Shown piece after piece: positions 19,353-31,700 of a stretch of 64,000 nucleotides of DNA (its first letter is position 1; the number at the start of each line of letters is the position of its first letter). Where the stretch lies: assembly GCA_024349245.1 (NCBI GenBank), contig JALDNG010000022.1, positions 12,656,501 to 12,720,500 on the forward strand, written 5' to 3'. The notes beneath the pieces are model-generated. The model made no database searches. It saw only the letters and a program-made list of their open reading frames with translations, and had not been told where the DNA came from. Origin of the DNA: Neodontobutis hainanensis (lineage: Eukaryota; Chordata; Actinopteri; Gobiiformes; Odontobutidae). Position numbers and translations under genes: made by a program.

Positions 19353-19373
19353 TATATATATATATATATATAT
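19353..19373. repeat. (TA)n microsatellite at the 3' edge of the LINE
   Basis: About ten TA units directly after the T-run that ends the LINE. Together with the 5' TA run it brackets the element. Confidence 0.9.
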
Positions 19374-20749
19374 TGAGATGATTAAGAACCACACATAAGT
19401 CATCACATCATCACATTCAACAGACAGTTCAACTGACTGTCAACAGATACGTACCTTTAGTACCAGTAGTTCCCCCTCAAGGTTTCTTGTTCTTGTTTTA
19501 GGAGTAAATGATGTTTATAGTTATACATTTAACTCACATAACTCATTCAACTGCCATTGCTGTGGTTGTAGGCTACAATGTGCAGTGCGTTTGTGTGTTT
19601 AGAATAATTCTATATAGACCTTCGCTCCAAAATAGACTTTTGGACATTATTGAACAATATTGGACTATATATTACATTCTCAACAATTGTTATCATATAT
19701 TACATATGCTTATGCTTATGCTGTTGCTTATGCAACATCTGACATTATTCGCTCTTTAAAAAAAAAAGTATGAAAGAGCAAAGCGTCAATGAGGGCAGGT
19801 CTGACGAAAGTGAAGACACGGAAGAGGAATTGCATTGCTGTCAAAATAATAGCGTGTTTAGGCTTACAATTATTTTAGTATTTTAGCGTGCTGATAAAGC
19901 AAAGCCAAAAGAAAGAATACACTGATTTTATGTCTGTAAGTATGCCTTGAGGCATACTTGTAAGCGTATAAATGCGCTTTAAACTACAGACCTTTATTTT
20001 ATGTTGGTAGATTCACACGGAAGTAAAATGTCACACACCCACGGTTATTACGGTTTATCATATTTTTACAATCATTCTTTATCATCCACAGTTATACCCG
20101 TTTATGTCGCGAACTGTGTTTTGCTTACTGTATGTAGAAACATAGCTTGGAGATAACGATATCCATTTATACCTTGTTTCTTGGGAAACACCATAGATGA
20201 GCTTCATCTAAAGTGAATGTGATGCTAGCCGGCTAAGGTAGCTGCAGCAGGTAACAGATGCTACACAAACCCCAAGCAGCATTTTGTCTACCAAAATGTT
20301 TTGTGACTTCATCTAACTCAAGATAATTTAGTCACAAATAAACACAAGAAAAAGGGACTGAGATTCGGAGAGATTACACATTGTTAACTCATTATTATGT
20401 CGTATTTATTTAGTAGAAAGTCAGTCAGATCAGATAAGCTATGCAAGTATAAAGGACATAGCCTACAATCCAAAAGAGTGTTCATGTGTGTGAAGCATGG
20501 GTATTTTGCAGTTATGATAATAGTTTTTAGCTACAGGCCTTTACATTTTATTTACTTTGAAGTGTGATTCCTATTTTTTTATTTCATAATTTATGAAAAA
20601 ACAGACTTTGAATAAGTCTTTGAGATGGGCAGGAAGTAGTTTTATTATTAACACTCCTGTCAAACACATTTTGAGGGCAATTTATTATTTTTATTGTCTT
20701 AACTGTCTTTTATTAATAATGATAATGTTGTTGTTGTGTAGGTGTTACA
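19374..20749. other. Intergenic region and probable tbc1d7 5' non-coding exon
   Basis: No coding sequence is seen. The acceptor (TTGTTGTGTAG, ending at 20741) lies just before the tbc1d7 ATG, so the transcript begins in an upstream non-coding exon. CAGCAG followed by GTAACA at 20245-20256 is one possible donor, but this is weak evidence. Confidence 0.4.
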
Positions 20750-23108
20750 ATGGCTGATGACCCTGGGAGAAATTTCCGATCTGCCTATTATGAAAAAGTT
20801 GGCTTTAGAGGAGTGGAGGAGAAGAAATCCTTGGAAATATTACTCAAAGATAATCCCTTAGGTGGGCATTTTAATAACATACAAGAAAAAAACTCCTTTC
20901 TTTAAACCTGCACTTGATCAATTAGCATATTAAATACAAATATTTTCAATTGTACAGAAGGTAAAATGTCTAATTTGCACATAAGTATGTATCATCTTGT
21001 TTTGATAAACAACCGGTCCCACTTTTTAAAAAAAATCAGATTTGGAGAAGCTGAGCACTTTCAGTCAAAGGTTTCCTCTGCCATCGATGTACAGAATTCA
21101 TGTATGGAAGGTACTGCTGGGTAAGGAAAATATACTTTGCTAAACGTTCAGTGTTCAATGTTTAACAACTGTGAAACATTATCAAAAAGTATTTTTCAAT
21201 CCATTCATCAAATAAGTCATCTACATTTTAAACTCTCTTTGTCTCAACAGGCATCCTCCCACCCCACAGTGACTCTCACACATTAGTTGTAGGTTACAGA
21301 AAGGAGCAGTACCAGGATATACTGGACGCTTTGGAGGTGATGAGATACATCAATGTCTCCACACCATCCACTCATGTTTACTTGCGTATGTTTCAGTTAG
21401 AGAGCCAGGTGCTCCCACGGTGTTCTGAGAGCTCCCTTCCGGTAAGATGAAATTCAGATCAGTAGATAGCACTTTATTAATTATTGAAACTAGGTTAGTT
21501 TGTTGATGTTCATACTTGCCTTCCAGACCTTCATTCTTTAGAGGTATCCTGAACAAGTGTGAAACATTCAGTGGACCCTAGATCAAACAGTACAGAACAA
21601 ACTGAACTGAATGATAAATTCAGGTCATTTGAGAGTTGTCTGGACTTTCTTAACCACATACTTGAGTGACCTGGGTTCTATTCCAGCTTGGAATATATGC
21701 TCAGTTTAATTTTACTTTCTCCCATCCATTTGCTGTCAATCTAATGGCTTAATTAAAGTGAAAAAACTCAGAAAACAAATCTTTTAAAAAAGGTTCTGGT
21801 TGTAATTATATATTTTAATAGGCCTATGGTGGCAGCATAATGTTTTTTCTTTTTTTGTAAATAATTTAGAATGATTTCTTTGAGAACTGTTGTAACATTA
21901 CCTGTCTGTGGGTGCTGATGATACATATGTTTCTGATGTTTTTGGTGTAGGATGAGGAGAATGAAGATTTCCTGACCATCAGCCGTGCCATGGATGAGAT
22001 TGTTGATGATCCTGTTGATTGCTATTGGCTGATTAAATGTTTTGTCAATCAGTTCTACATAAAGTTTGGAGATTCACTACCCCACCTGGTAACTAGTGAA
22101 TAAATGTTTTTCTATCTAAACTTTGTTTTGAGAAAAAAAAATGTATTCTGTTTATTGTTGTAGCCAAAAAGTCTTGAGCACTATCTGAGTCAGGAGGAGC
22201 CTCGGTTGCTAAACCATCTCAAGCAAATTGGAGCTTTGGCAAAGCTGCCTTACAACCTCTGGTTCAGAAGTTGCTTTGCTGGTTGTCTTCCTGAGTCTAG
22301 TCTTCAGAGGTCAGCTGATTGTTTACTAAAAATCCATTTTCTTTCACAATCTTTTTTTATTTACTTATTTTTTTGTTATATTGTATTATTCATTAATTAA
22401 TTTATTTTCTACCACTAAGTCCTGTTAGGGGTCACAGGTGACTGGAGGCTATCCCAGCAGCTTTGGGCCTGAGGCGGGGTACACCCTGGACAGTGGCCAG
22501 TTAGTTGCGGGGCTGACCCATATTGTATTATATTATAATACAATAATATAGTTTTTCCTCCTCAAGAAACAGTTTTAATAACTGGAAACCTTTGAGCTTA
22601 AGCTAAACTTTAAACACAAAACCCAATTTAAAAAAAGGACTTTCCTTAAACCTATTGTAGAAGCTAATTTTATATCTAAATTGCTGTTTATCAATTGCTA
22701 ACTCATAATTTTTTTTTATTCCTCCTTAATCTCTGAATCAGGGTAAACCGGTGTTTAATCACAATACAGTTGGGAATTTTGTGATTTGATATGTTTTGTT
22801 TTTTTTGTCTTTTAGGGTGTGGGACAAGGTAATTAGTGGCTCATGTAAAATCCTTGTGTTTGTTGCTTTGGAAATACTGCTGAGCTACAAAATTGTACTT
22901 ATGGGCATTAACCGGCCCGAAGGTGTAGTCAAGTTTTTGTACAATGTGAGTAAAACAGTGCTGTACTAGTAAGTTTGCAAACAAGTGTTTCCTCTTAATA
23001 TATTTCTGTCTTTTCTTTTAGATACCACAAGAGAACACTGATGCCATCGTGACTAAAGCAATCGATCTGTGGCACAAATATTGTGGTACACCAATGCATA
23101 ACATTTAA
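20750..23108 (+). CDS. tbc1d7: TBC1 domain family member 7 (seven coding exons, 294 aa)
   Basis: TBC1D7 is the third subunit of the TSC1-TSC2 complex, which turns off Rheb and so restrains mTORC1; it carries a Rab-GAP-type TBC fold. Coding exons are 20750-20861, 21040-21120, 21251-21441, 21951-22088, 22164-22309, 22816-22945 and 23022-23108. They sum to 885 bp, every junction is GT-AG and phases match throughout. The product begins MADDPGRNFRSAYYEKVGF and contains SLEILLKD, FPLPSMYRIHVWKVLLGILP, CFAGCLPESSLQRVWDKV and a C-terminal AIDLWHKYCGTP, all very close to mammalian TBC1D7 (293 aa). The start is fixed by the conserved N-terminus. It runs tail-to-tail with phactr1, as in human. An AATAAA at 24417-24422 is a possible distal poly(A) signal, which would place a LINE remnant inside the 3' UTR. 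Confidence 0.96.
22395..22515. repeat. Teleost interspersed repeat in tbc1d7 intron 5
   Basis: This contains the familiar fish repeat core GGCTATCCCAGCAGC...GAGGCGGGGTACACCCTGGACAG. Related copies occur near 50690 and 51470. The family name cannot be given from sequence alone. Confidence 0.6.
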
Positions 23109-23159
23109 ACAAATGGAGCAAGAGAATATTGTGAGACAAGAGAGTATGTTTATTAAACT

Positions 23160-24100
23160 AGGAGGTTATGTTCTCTCATCTCCATTCGCTGATCGCTTTA
23201 ATCTGTCTGTTAGCCCATGGGAAGTGCCTGCAGCCTGGAAAAGTGCAAAAGTTATTTCATTACATAAAGGTGGAGAGTCAGGAAATATTGACTACTGTGT
23301 TACTGTGATGGTCAAGATACTGTGTATCTTGACCATCACCACCAGTGTGTGTCCTTTAGAAGCAGCCAGTCTCATTTCACTCTTATAGATAGAGGCATTC
23401 CACAAGAATCCTCTCTTGGACCTTTTATTATTTTTAGTCTTTATTAATGACCTCCCACAAACTTGCACAGGTTTATGCAGATGACACTGTCATATACTGC
23501 GCTACAACATGACTAATTATGTCCATTCAACAATGGTTGGTGTCTAATGTCTTTTCAAAAAATTATTTTTGGAAAAAGTGAACTCAACCTCTGCAGTTTA
23601 TCTTAACCTTAAATTTATGTATTCGGCGCCTCTCAATCCTGTAACATAATTTAAATATTTAGGCCTTTGTTTAGACTCAGATCTTTCTTTTCAAAGCCAT
23701 GTACATTACATCACACACAAACTCAACTACTCTCTGAAAATATTGTATCAATCTATTAACTGCTTTAATTGTCTGGTTAGGAAAATAATTGTTTCTCTGC
23801 TATTACTTCCCCATTTTGGATTATTTATCAGAATTCCACAAACTCCTATCTACATCCTCTTAATGTTGTTTACAATAGTCTGTGCAGGTTCATACTTTGC
23901 TGCCCCTACAGAACTCACCACTGTAATATGTAGGATTCAAAAAGACACTGGTAAATATACATTTTCATATAAAGCTTCACACCAATATTTGCTTTATAAC
24001 CTCGCCTCATTTGTCCAAAAATGCTGTAACACTAAATCTGAAAAATATTTGTCCCTGTTTATAGACCAGGCTTTCTGACTGCTTTTATTTTACAAACATG
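23160..24100 (+). mobile_element. Degenerate LINE reverse-transcriptase remnant just downstream of tbc1d7
   Basis: Frame-shifted pieces read like a reverse transcriptase in order: VPAAWKSAKVISLHKGGESG near 23225-23285; GIPQ..LGP and YINDLPQT pieces near 23392-23465; the catalytic YADDTVIYC motif with YADD at 23474-23485; and YLGLCLDSDLSFQSHV near 23660-23705. Stops and frameshifts between the pieces, and missing segments, show an old inactive copy. It is in the same orientation as tbc1d7 and begins within about 60-100 bp of the stop codon. Confidence 0.8.
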
Positions 24101-25789
24101 TAACTTTGATATGTTGTTTAAAATGGTATACATGAGTGGGTGGGCTAATCTAATCTGAGAGAGCACTGATTGTTAATGTAAATTGAGTGTTGTGTCGTCT
24201 TGTGTATTGTATATTTGATGTATTGTTAATGTTTCTGTTGCTGTATATTTGTGTTAAAAATGAGGACCCCCTCAAAAACAAGATGGTTAATCTTCTCAAG
24301 GGGTTAATGTTAAATATCACATTTGTGAAGAAGGTTAAGGCACAAGACCAGAAAGACATTAAAGTGCAAAAGATCAGCATGAACGGCTGAAAGGAGCCAC
24401 TGAAAACAACTGCTTGAATAAAATGGTAACTAAATGTCCTATAGTTCTTATAAAGCTTATTTAAATGAGGTATTCACACTCAATCCAGTCTGGTAATATA
24501 AAATAAAATTTAAGGACACATTTTTAACTTTTAAAATTGTTTTTTTTTTTTTAAGAAAGTGCATACATGATAGAAGAATCACAGAAACTTAATACTCACA
24601 TGCAGTTGTTCTGCTTTACAAAAACATTTGAAAAGTCTGTCTTACTTTCTCTGTTATGTACATATTTATAATTCTGAGAATAATTATCTCTTGAACATTT
24701 TGAATACAATCACACTCACAAAGTCCCAGACATACACAAGCACATTATTAAAACTTACAGCCAGGACTGCTGGAAATATAGCCAAAACTGCAAATCCTGT
24801 ACCTTGGGTAGACTGTAAACAATAAAAACTTAAAAGTAATGTGGCAGGATCCCAGAGGCTGGTCTGAGACAATTCAAAAAGGCATCACTCATTCAGAGTT
24901 CAGCAACTTTTACTGTGTCTACAGAATATATTATAACCGTTAAAAATTAAAGTTAATTTGGCAACTTTAAAATCCCTGTAAACAACACAGGCACAGTGAC
25001 AAGAGGTTACTGAACTCCAAACAACAGGTGGTGCATTCAAAGTGTGACTTCAACAGCTAGTCAAGTTGCTTTGGTTTCAAATAATGATGTGAAGTCTGAA
25101 CATGTTAGATTTCTGAATGCAGCACACAAACATGCAACATAATTACTAACCTAATAATAGTTATTGCTTGGTTGGTTTTAAGTTTCTTAATTTGTTTGGT
25201 TATTGACATTGCAAGTGTTTTGTGACTTTGACAGGACTTCAGGACATTTTGGCTTCAATTTCAGCTGCCTATCTCAGCACAGAGCTGTCTCTATATTTAC
25301 TGACTTTTGGTCCTGCAAATTAAAATTTTGCTAAAACAAGTAAAACCCCAAATAGAGGTCCTGTTGACATGGAGAGTGAGGACATGATAAAAGGCATTAC
25401 AACAATCCCTGTGTTAAAAACGAAATAGTCCCATCCTTCCCTCAAAACATTCTCAAACCAGCATTGGCACAGATTCTATGTTCATCCCCAAAAAACCCTT
25501 TTCAGTCTGGTTTGAAAACAAAAGTGCTGCCAAGTTACCACCCTTTCATTATTAAAAAATGAGAGTTAAAAACTTTTGAATATCAAGAAGTCAAGTTAAG
25601 TCTCCACTCAGGAGACACCAGCCGAATTTCATCCATCTCAATGCTTCTGTTGCCTCCAGTTCCTTTTGTGGCCCAAGCACATGTAGTGTTCACAGCCTGT
25701 GGTTCAGCTTGGCATACATGCCAAAGAAGGTAGTCTTAACACTTGAGGCTTATGTGGAAGGACCGACTTATTCTTGAGGCTTGATTGTT
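24101..25789. other. Gap between the convergent tbc1d7 and phactr1 genes, mainly 3' UTR
   Basis: No coding exon is seen. Plus-strand AATAAA hexamers lie at 24417-24422 and 24823-24828. The phactr1 3' UTR runs down from 25789 on the minus strand. Its end is not evident, and no strong minus-strand poly(A) hexamer was found close to the stop. Confidence 0.5.
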
Positions 25790-28700
25790 TTATGGGCGAT
25801 GAAACCTGCAGACAGATTTTCATCAAGTTGTTATCTCATCACTGGTATGACTATTTGCAGTTTCAGAGCTCAATAGTTTTTGTGAAATGCATTTTTTTTT
25901 ACATGTAATAAAAGTAATCAAATATAACTTTGTCCCACCTGGTCAGGTGACGGCTTGACTCATGCACCTCCATCTCTGTGCTTTTAAATTCATTCAGTTC
26001 CTTCCTGATCGCAGCCTAAACAAACCAATACAAAGCAATCACTTTCAATTGAGATCAAATACATTTTGGTAAAAGCACATTTTGTTCAAAAGAGTAAACC
26101 TTATCAGCAGCTGTTAAGCGGGTCCATGGCTTATCTGCCCTCCTGTCGTAGTCTTGAGCCTCAGCCACTTCCACATAGTCACTAAAGCGAATCAGGATCT
26201 TTGCTTCCCTCAACTCCTCTACTGTGGGCCTCTGGCTGAGCTAAAGGTTGAATGGACATTTGAGGAAACTGAGAAAATTCACATTAATCTTGCTTTTGTG
26301 TTATTATACTAAGAATGAAAAGCCTACACCTAAAAAATTTAAACACCATGATTTCATTACCAACTACGAAAATATACTTGCAATTACCTACAATTAATTC
26401 TCTTAATTAACTTATACACTTGAGTTTTATTAGTAGAAAATTATATTTTCTAATATCCTATTAATGTCCCAGCAAGTAAGAACGTGAAACATGCATCGTG
26501 TTGAACTTGTTGCCACCTAGAGGCTGAAGGGGTGAGAAGAATACCTAGACCCAAATGAGTTTTAGAAACTACACCACCTTCTTGAAAGCAATGTTTTGTT
26601 TATTCTTTTTTCAGAAACATGCCATTGCGGCATCATAGACAATGGTGGATTATTTTAAAGCTTTTGTTTACTTAGAAGTGGCTGCACAGGTCACCACAGC
26701 AACAACTACAAGATTTTAACATGTCCACTGATCAAAGCCTCTCCCTCCATCCCCTGACTCGCTCACCTTTCGGGATAAATGCCTTTTGATCTCCCTCTTC
26801 TCCTCCTGCTCCTCCAGACCATTTCGAGCTGGAGTGCAAAAATGTGACACGATGAGACACATGGCAAGTTATATTTTACATTTACTGCGTGCCATGTAAC
26901 CTACGTTTGAGGATGTTCCTCTGTTGCAGCTCCTCTGCTGTCGGTCGTTGACTTAACCGTCTGTGAAAAGAAGAAAATCTAATTCAGGAAATGTATTTGT
27001 ACATGTTCTTATACTCAACTCATAGCAAATGTGATAAAAATGTATTGTACAAAAAGGAAAATAAATGATTATCATTTTATAAGAGGTGCTATTTTTGTAA
27101 ATACCCATATACACAAATAAACATAAACTGTGCCTCATGGTTTGCTGCTTCAATTAAAACCAATTTGGAAGGGATTAAATTCACTTGGGTATTATGAAAA
27201 AACTAAGTTTGTCATTAAGTGGGGCCCTCAGTGGCTCACCTGGTAGACTGCTTACTACATAATGTGGAGCAGGCCAGCCTGAATTCCCAGCTTTCCTACA
27301 TATCTATGGTGTCGGTTGACCTGACGTTTCCCCTTGGCTCTAATTTTGTCTGTGTTCCGCTCTTTTTGCCTCTTCATGAATCAGCAGCTCCCTTTAGCAG
27401 CCTGCAGATGACCTTTTATGAGCTGCATTTTTGCATGATGGTGAAGCTGACTTGCATTGTTTCCAAGAGTCGTAAATCTATTAACCTCACCTGGTGAGTT
27501 TGGTGGCTGTTTGCTGACGAAATTCAAGTCTTTCTTGGTCGGACTGCATGGGCAGGATATTCTTCTCCTCCAGCTCCCTCTTTGATGGACGGTTACTCAG
27601 CTTAATGGCCAAAGAGTCCTTTCGTAAAACCTTCATGGCCAGTGTGCCTAGATGGGCAAGAGAAATTGACATTGCTCAGCTTTATCGATCAAGACTCACA
27701 GGACATTATGGCTCTATAGATTTTTCAGTCTTTAATGTTTTTTTTCAGTCTTTGCTATTTTAACTATTACAGCAATTTGTTTTATGCACACAATTAAGAG
27801 TTTCGGCAGCATTTGTTTTATAGTTTGTCCAATTATGGTAAGGGACACTAAGAATCTCATCAGCATTCTTAATATGAAAAAGTATTGAAAAAACACTTAC
27901 TTGTTAACAGTGTGTCGTCATCTTCTTCTTCCTCATCTTCTTCCTCTTCCTCCTCATCTTCTTCCTCATCTTCCTCCTCTTCCTCTTCATCCTTGTACAG
28001 ACCTGGCAGGTCCTCATAGTCGGCCTCATTGGGGAGGTTCTCTTTGTCATCATCGCACTTGATCATTACCGTGGGAACAGCGTGGATCATGGAGCTGCAG
28101 AGGGCGGGGGAAGGGCAAAGGTCACACGTATGCTCACTGTAGCATGTTATGTTGCGAGATAACACCATAAGCAGTCAATCCACCACAATTAAATGTTCAT
28201 ATGTTGTTAAATAATGTAAAAAAAAATCCATTTAATATGACCATATACAGCAATATCACACAATTAGGTTTGCATCCTTGTTGATTCCAGTCAAAAGAGG
28301 GGTAAAATAAATGTAGGTGGACCTTTTTTTTAATTACCTTAGGGTCCTCAAAATTCTTCCTAGTCAGAACTAAACTACAATATGTGTACGTGAAATGGAG
28401 TTCAAGAATAAATGCTAATAATAAAGAGCATGTTTATCAAACTCTTACACAGCTTTATGGCAGCAAACAACATAAAGGCTGGCCTGGAGAAAACCAATCT
28501 TCGGCAGGCAACCAATCATGGAGATGGATGATGAGCAGAAGACAAGCAGACGATGAAAATGTGAACTGCATGCCTCCAATTAACAGACCAGAGGGAATAT
28601 GCCCTAACAAAACTTAATCGGAAAACAACATACAATTTCTAACCTTGCTTTGATTTGTAATATGTAAAATGTAAGGGTAAAGTAAAATGTTTTGCTAACT

Positions 28701-31700
28701 TTGCTTACAACCAGCAGCCCTTTTTGGTAAAAGGTTTGTCTTAGAGGAAAAACTATACTATATTAGTAGATAAGACTCAAAAAGTAAATAATAATAATTT
28801 CCTCCTAAAACACACTTGTTCATTTCTTTTCCATTTTGGATCATACCCATATTTGTTTGCCTGCCATAAACTAAAAAAAATTTACTCGACTGACTTATTG
28901 GTTTGACTGGCACTTACCTCTCAAATCTCTGCATAGTAAGGGCCAGAGTTTTGTTGAGCTCTTCAATAATTCGACTTGGAGGATGAAGAGCAACGGGCAG
29001 TGTCCCATACTGCAAAGAGTGTCCGCCCACAAGAGCATGGCTGGCAGGGGCTGGGCACTTCTGGAAGGTAATTGAAGAGGACTCCATGCTCCCAGTCGGT
29101 ACGGAGATCATGAGCTTCTTTGGAGGTAGAGGTGGGGACAGCTTCACCGACATACATGGCAACTTCACAGGCGTGCCATCTGTATTAAAAAGGATGTATT
29201 AGGTTTAAACAGGCCCGGCCCGCTTATATATTTAAAACCAGATAAAAAAATTTGGAGGAGCACAAATCATGGACAGGGTAAATGATCTATTCACAAGAAA
29301 TACATAATGCAATAACAACTTTGAGTGTTGTAATTTTAGATTGTTTAATGCCTTTCATTGAAAATATTCAATATAATTTGTAAATTTATAGGTGCTGTAC
29401 ACCCAACATGGAGCAAAACAAACAAACCTGTTATATGATTAGGTAGCCTGGTAAATGGTTTGGGTGGCAACGCAGGAGGTTGTTTGTGTCTGGTAAGTGT
29501 CGATTCATTGCTTTCAGCTGCATACACAGTGGGTTTCTTTGTGGGTGGAGCTTGGTTAGATTTCTGAGCGTGATCATGTAGGCATGCACCTTCAAAAAAA
29601 ATTGGAAACTCCAATGAGCCTTAGAGAAAATAGAAATAAAAATCCAGAAGCCACAGTGTGAAGAGTAAATGAAGTAAGGGTGAGGCTTCTTAGGCTTACC
29701 TACAGCGGCAGAAGCTCCCTCCATCACCTCTGTACCCTGAGAAACAAGCCCCAGAGACTGCCCGTTCTCCATCGTCACCTCCTCTTGCACAGCGGGAGAT
29801 AAGCCTTCTGCACAGAGACAAGGAAGAAGAGTAACATTCACATTGAAGTTTAGTAGGTAATGAGGTGGAGCTGCTCTTGTATCTGTGGATTATTATTCAA
29901 CTACAATATACAGTATACAGCCTCACCTTTATCATGGATCTCCTTGAGCACACCTTTTTTGATGAGCTCCTCTCTGCTTTGGCGAGTGGACATCTTCCTC
30001 TCCAACACTGAAAAAAAGGGCACAGAGCCAGAAAAGCCAAATTGTCAACTGACAACTTGTGCTCATGTGTGAGATGTTTGAGCTGTTTGTTCATCAATGT
30101 AGTAATAATCTTGTAACTGGACCTCGGACATAATACAGTATCCACACACTACAGACACTTAACTTTTCGACCTTAGAAAAAAATCTTAAAAAAATGCAAA
30201 ATTTTTGTAAAGTTTATGTGAATAACATTGAGCAGCCATGGCACCTGTCTGTTTGTGTGACTTTGACACAGATCACTATGTTCCTGTGTAAAGTGGTCCA
30301 ATTCCACCAGTGATGGATCTTCTACTAACATCTTGATGCCAGATACCACACACGCACCTTCAGTCTATGCCTCACAGTCACAGCTCATGCCTTTTTTTGA
30401 GGTAATTGTGGAGACCTGCACAATTATGACCTTGAGCTAGTCATAACGTTTTGACTGATTTGTGTATGTCTGTATCAAATAATATAGCATTTAAAAAAAT
30501 AAATTCTATCTTTTTGACCTGTGTTCATGTCTTTTTTTGCACCTTAATCCTAATCCAAGCAATAACACTGTGCGCACTGCGCATCTATGCCTTAAAATAC
30601 ACACTATGCAGTGCTGTGACAGCTGGAGGAACAGCTTGGCTTAAAGATGCCTTCGTTACACTTTCCCTTGTATGTGTGTGTCTCTCAGTGAGAACAGGAT
30701 GCATCTCAGTTCAGTCAGCTGAGAAACAACAACCAATGCCATTTCTGCATCCAAGCACTTCAGCGTATTACTCTCGGTATATTATCATATTAATATAATG
30801 TTTATACAGAATGTGCACAGCCAATGCAGCTGAATTCTTTAAATAAAACATGTGTACCCAGAGCGTCATTTGTAACCAGTTTGATTCAATCACAAACGGT
30901 TTTACACCACATTTACACATTCAAAGAAAAAAATACAGTAGTATGTGGTATACAGTAATGCCTAATATGCATAAAGTAAATATCTATGTAAAATATCAGG
31001 AATGGTCTTATAGAAGCTTTTGAAATATAAGGTCCTAAATAACTACTATAACACAGCCGTTATATCTGCTGCAGCCCTTATATCACCCTGCTCTGTAGCA
31101 CATGTGCCCATACAACAATGCTGCTGTTGCTAGGAAGACATTTATCTGCTCTTGAGAGGAATTGGTGGCCAAGTGAGATTACCATTGTGAGAGTCAGAGA
31201 GAGGATGGTAATAATGGTGGTTTAGTGTTTACTGTTATTTATTTCTCACCTGCAGAGGTCTGCTTGAACTGCTCACTCTTCTTCTTTCTCCATTTCCATG
31301 GTTTAAAGAGTCGTCCTAAGTTGGCAAATTTGCTCCGCCGTCGAATGGGTGGTGTGTGTGTTCCTGGTACCAGCGAATCAGAGCGCATAGCTGCAAGCCG
31401 CTCCACTTCCTCAGCTAGAAACAAGAGGACATCAAGGTTATAAACAGACAGGTAAACAACACATTTTAAAACACTGCTGATTTCCTTGTGGTGTTTTTAA
31501 AGAAGGGCTAAAAGTCTAAAAGTCCCCCCCTCCTGTTTGCATTTATCATTTTAATACGGTCTAAAATGTTTGGTAAGTAAAATAGAAAACAGTGACTGTT
31601 ACTGCACTTTTCACTAAGAGCTCCATCAAACTAGATGTAAGGTACAGGATAACTTGTCTCTGATTTAAAATGTCAGGGGGAAGATTTCCCAGAGGCTAAA

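Noticed and set aside
27219..27300. Functional tRNA gene
   Set aside because: A- and B-box-like sequences are degenerate and no cloverleaf could be drawn, so it is at best an old SINE.
29431..29841. 136-codon minus-strand frame as a single gene
   Set aside because: It crosses a phactr1 intron; the true exons are 29700-29807 and the cassette 29428-29619, in different frames.
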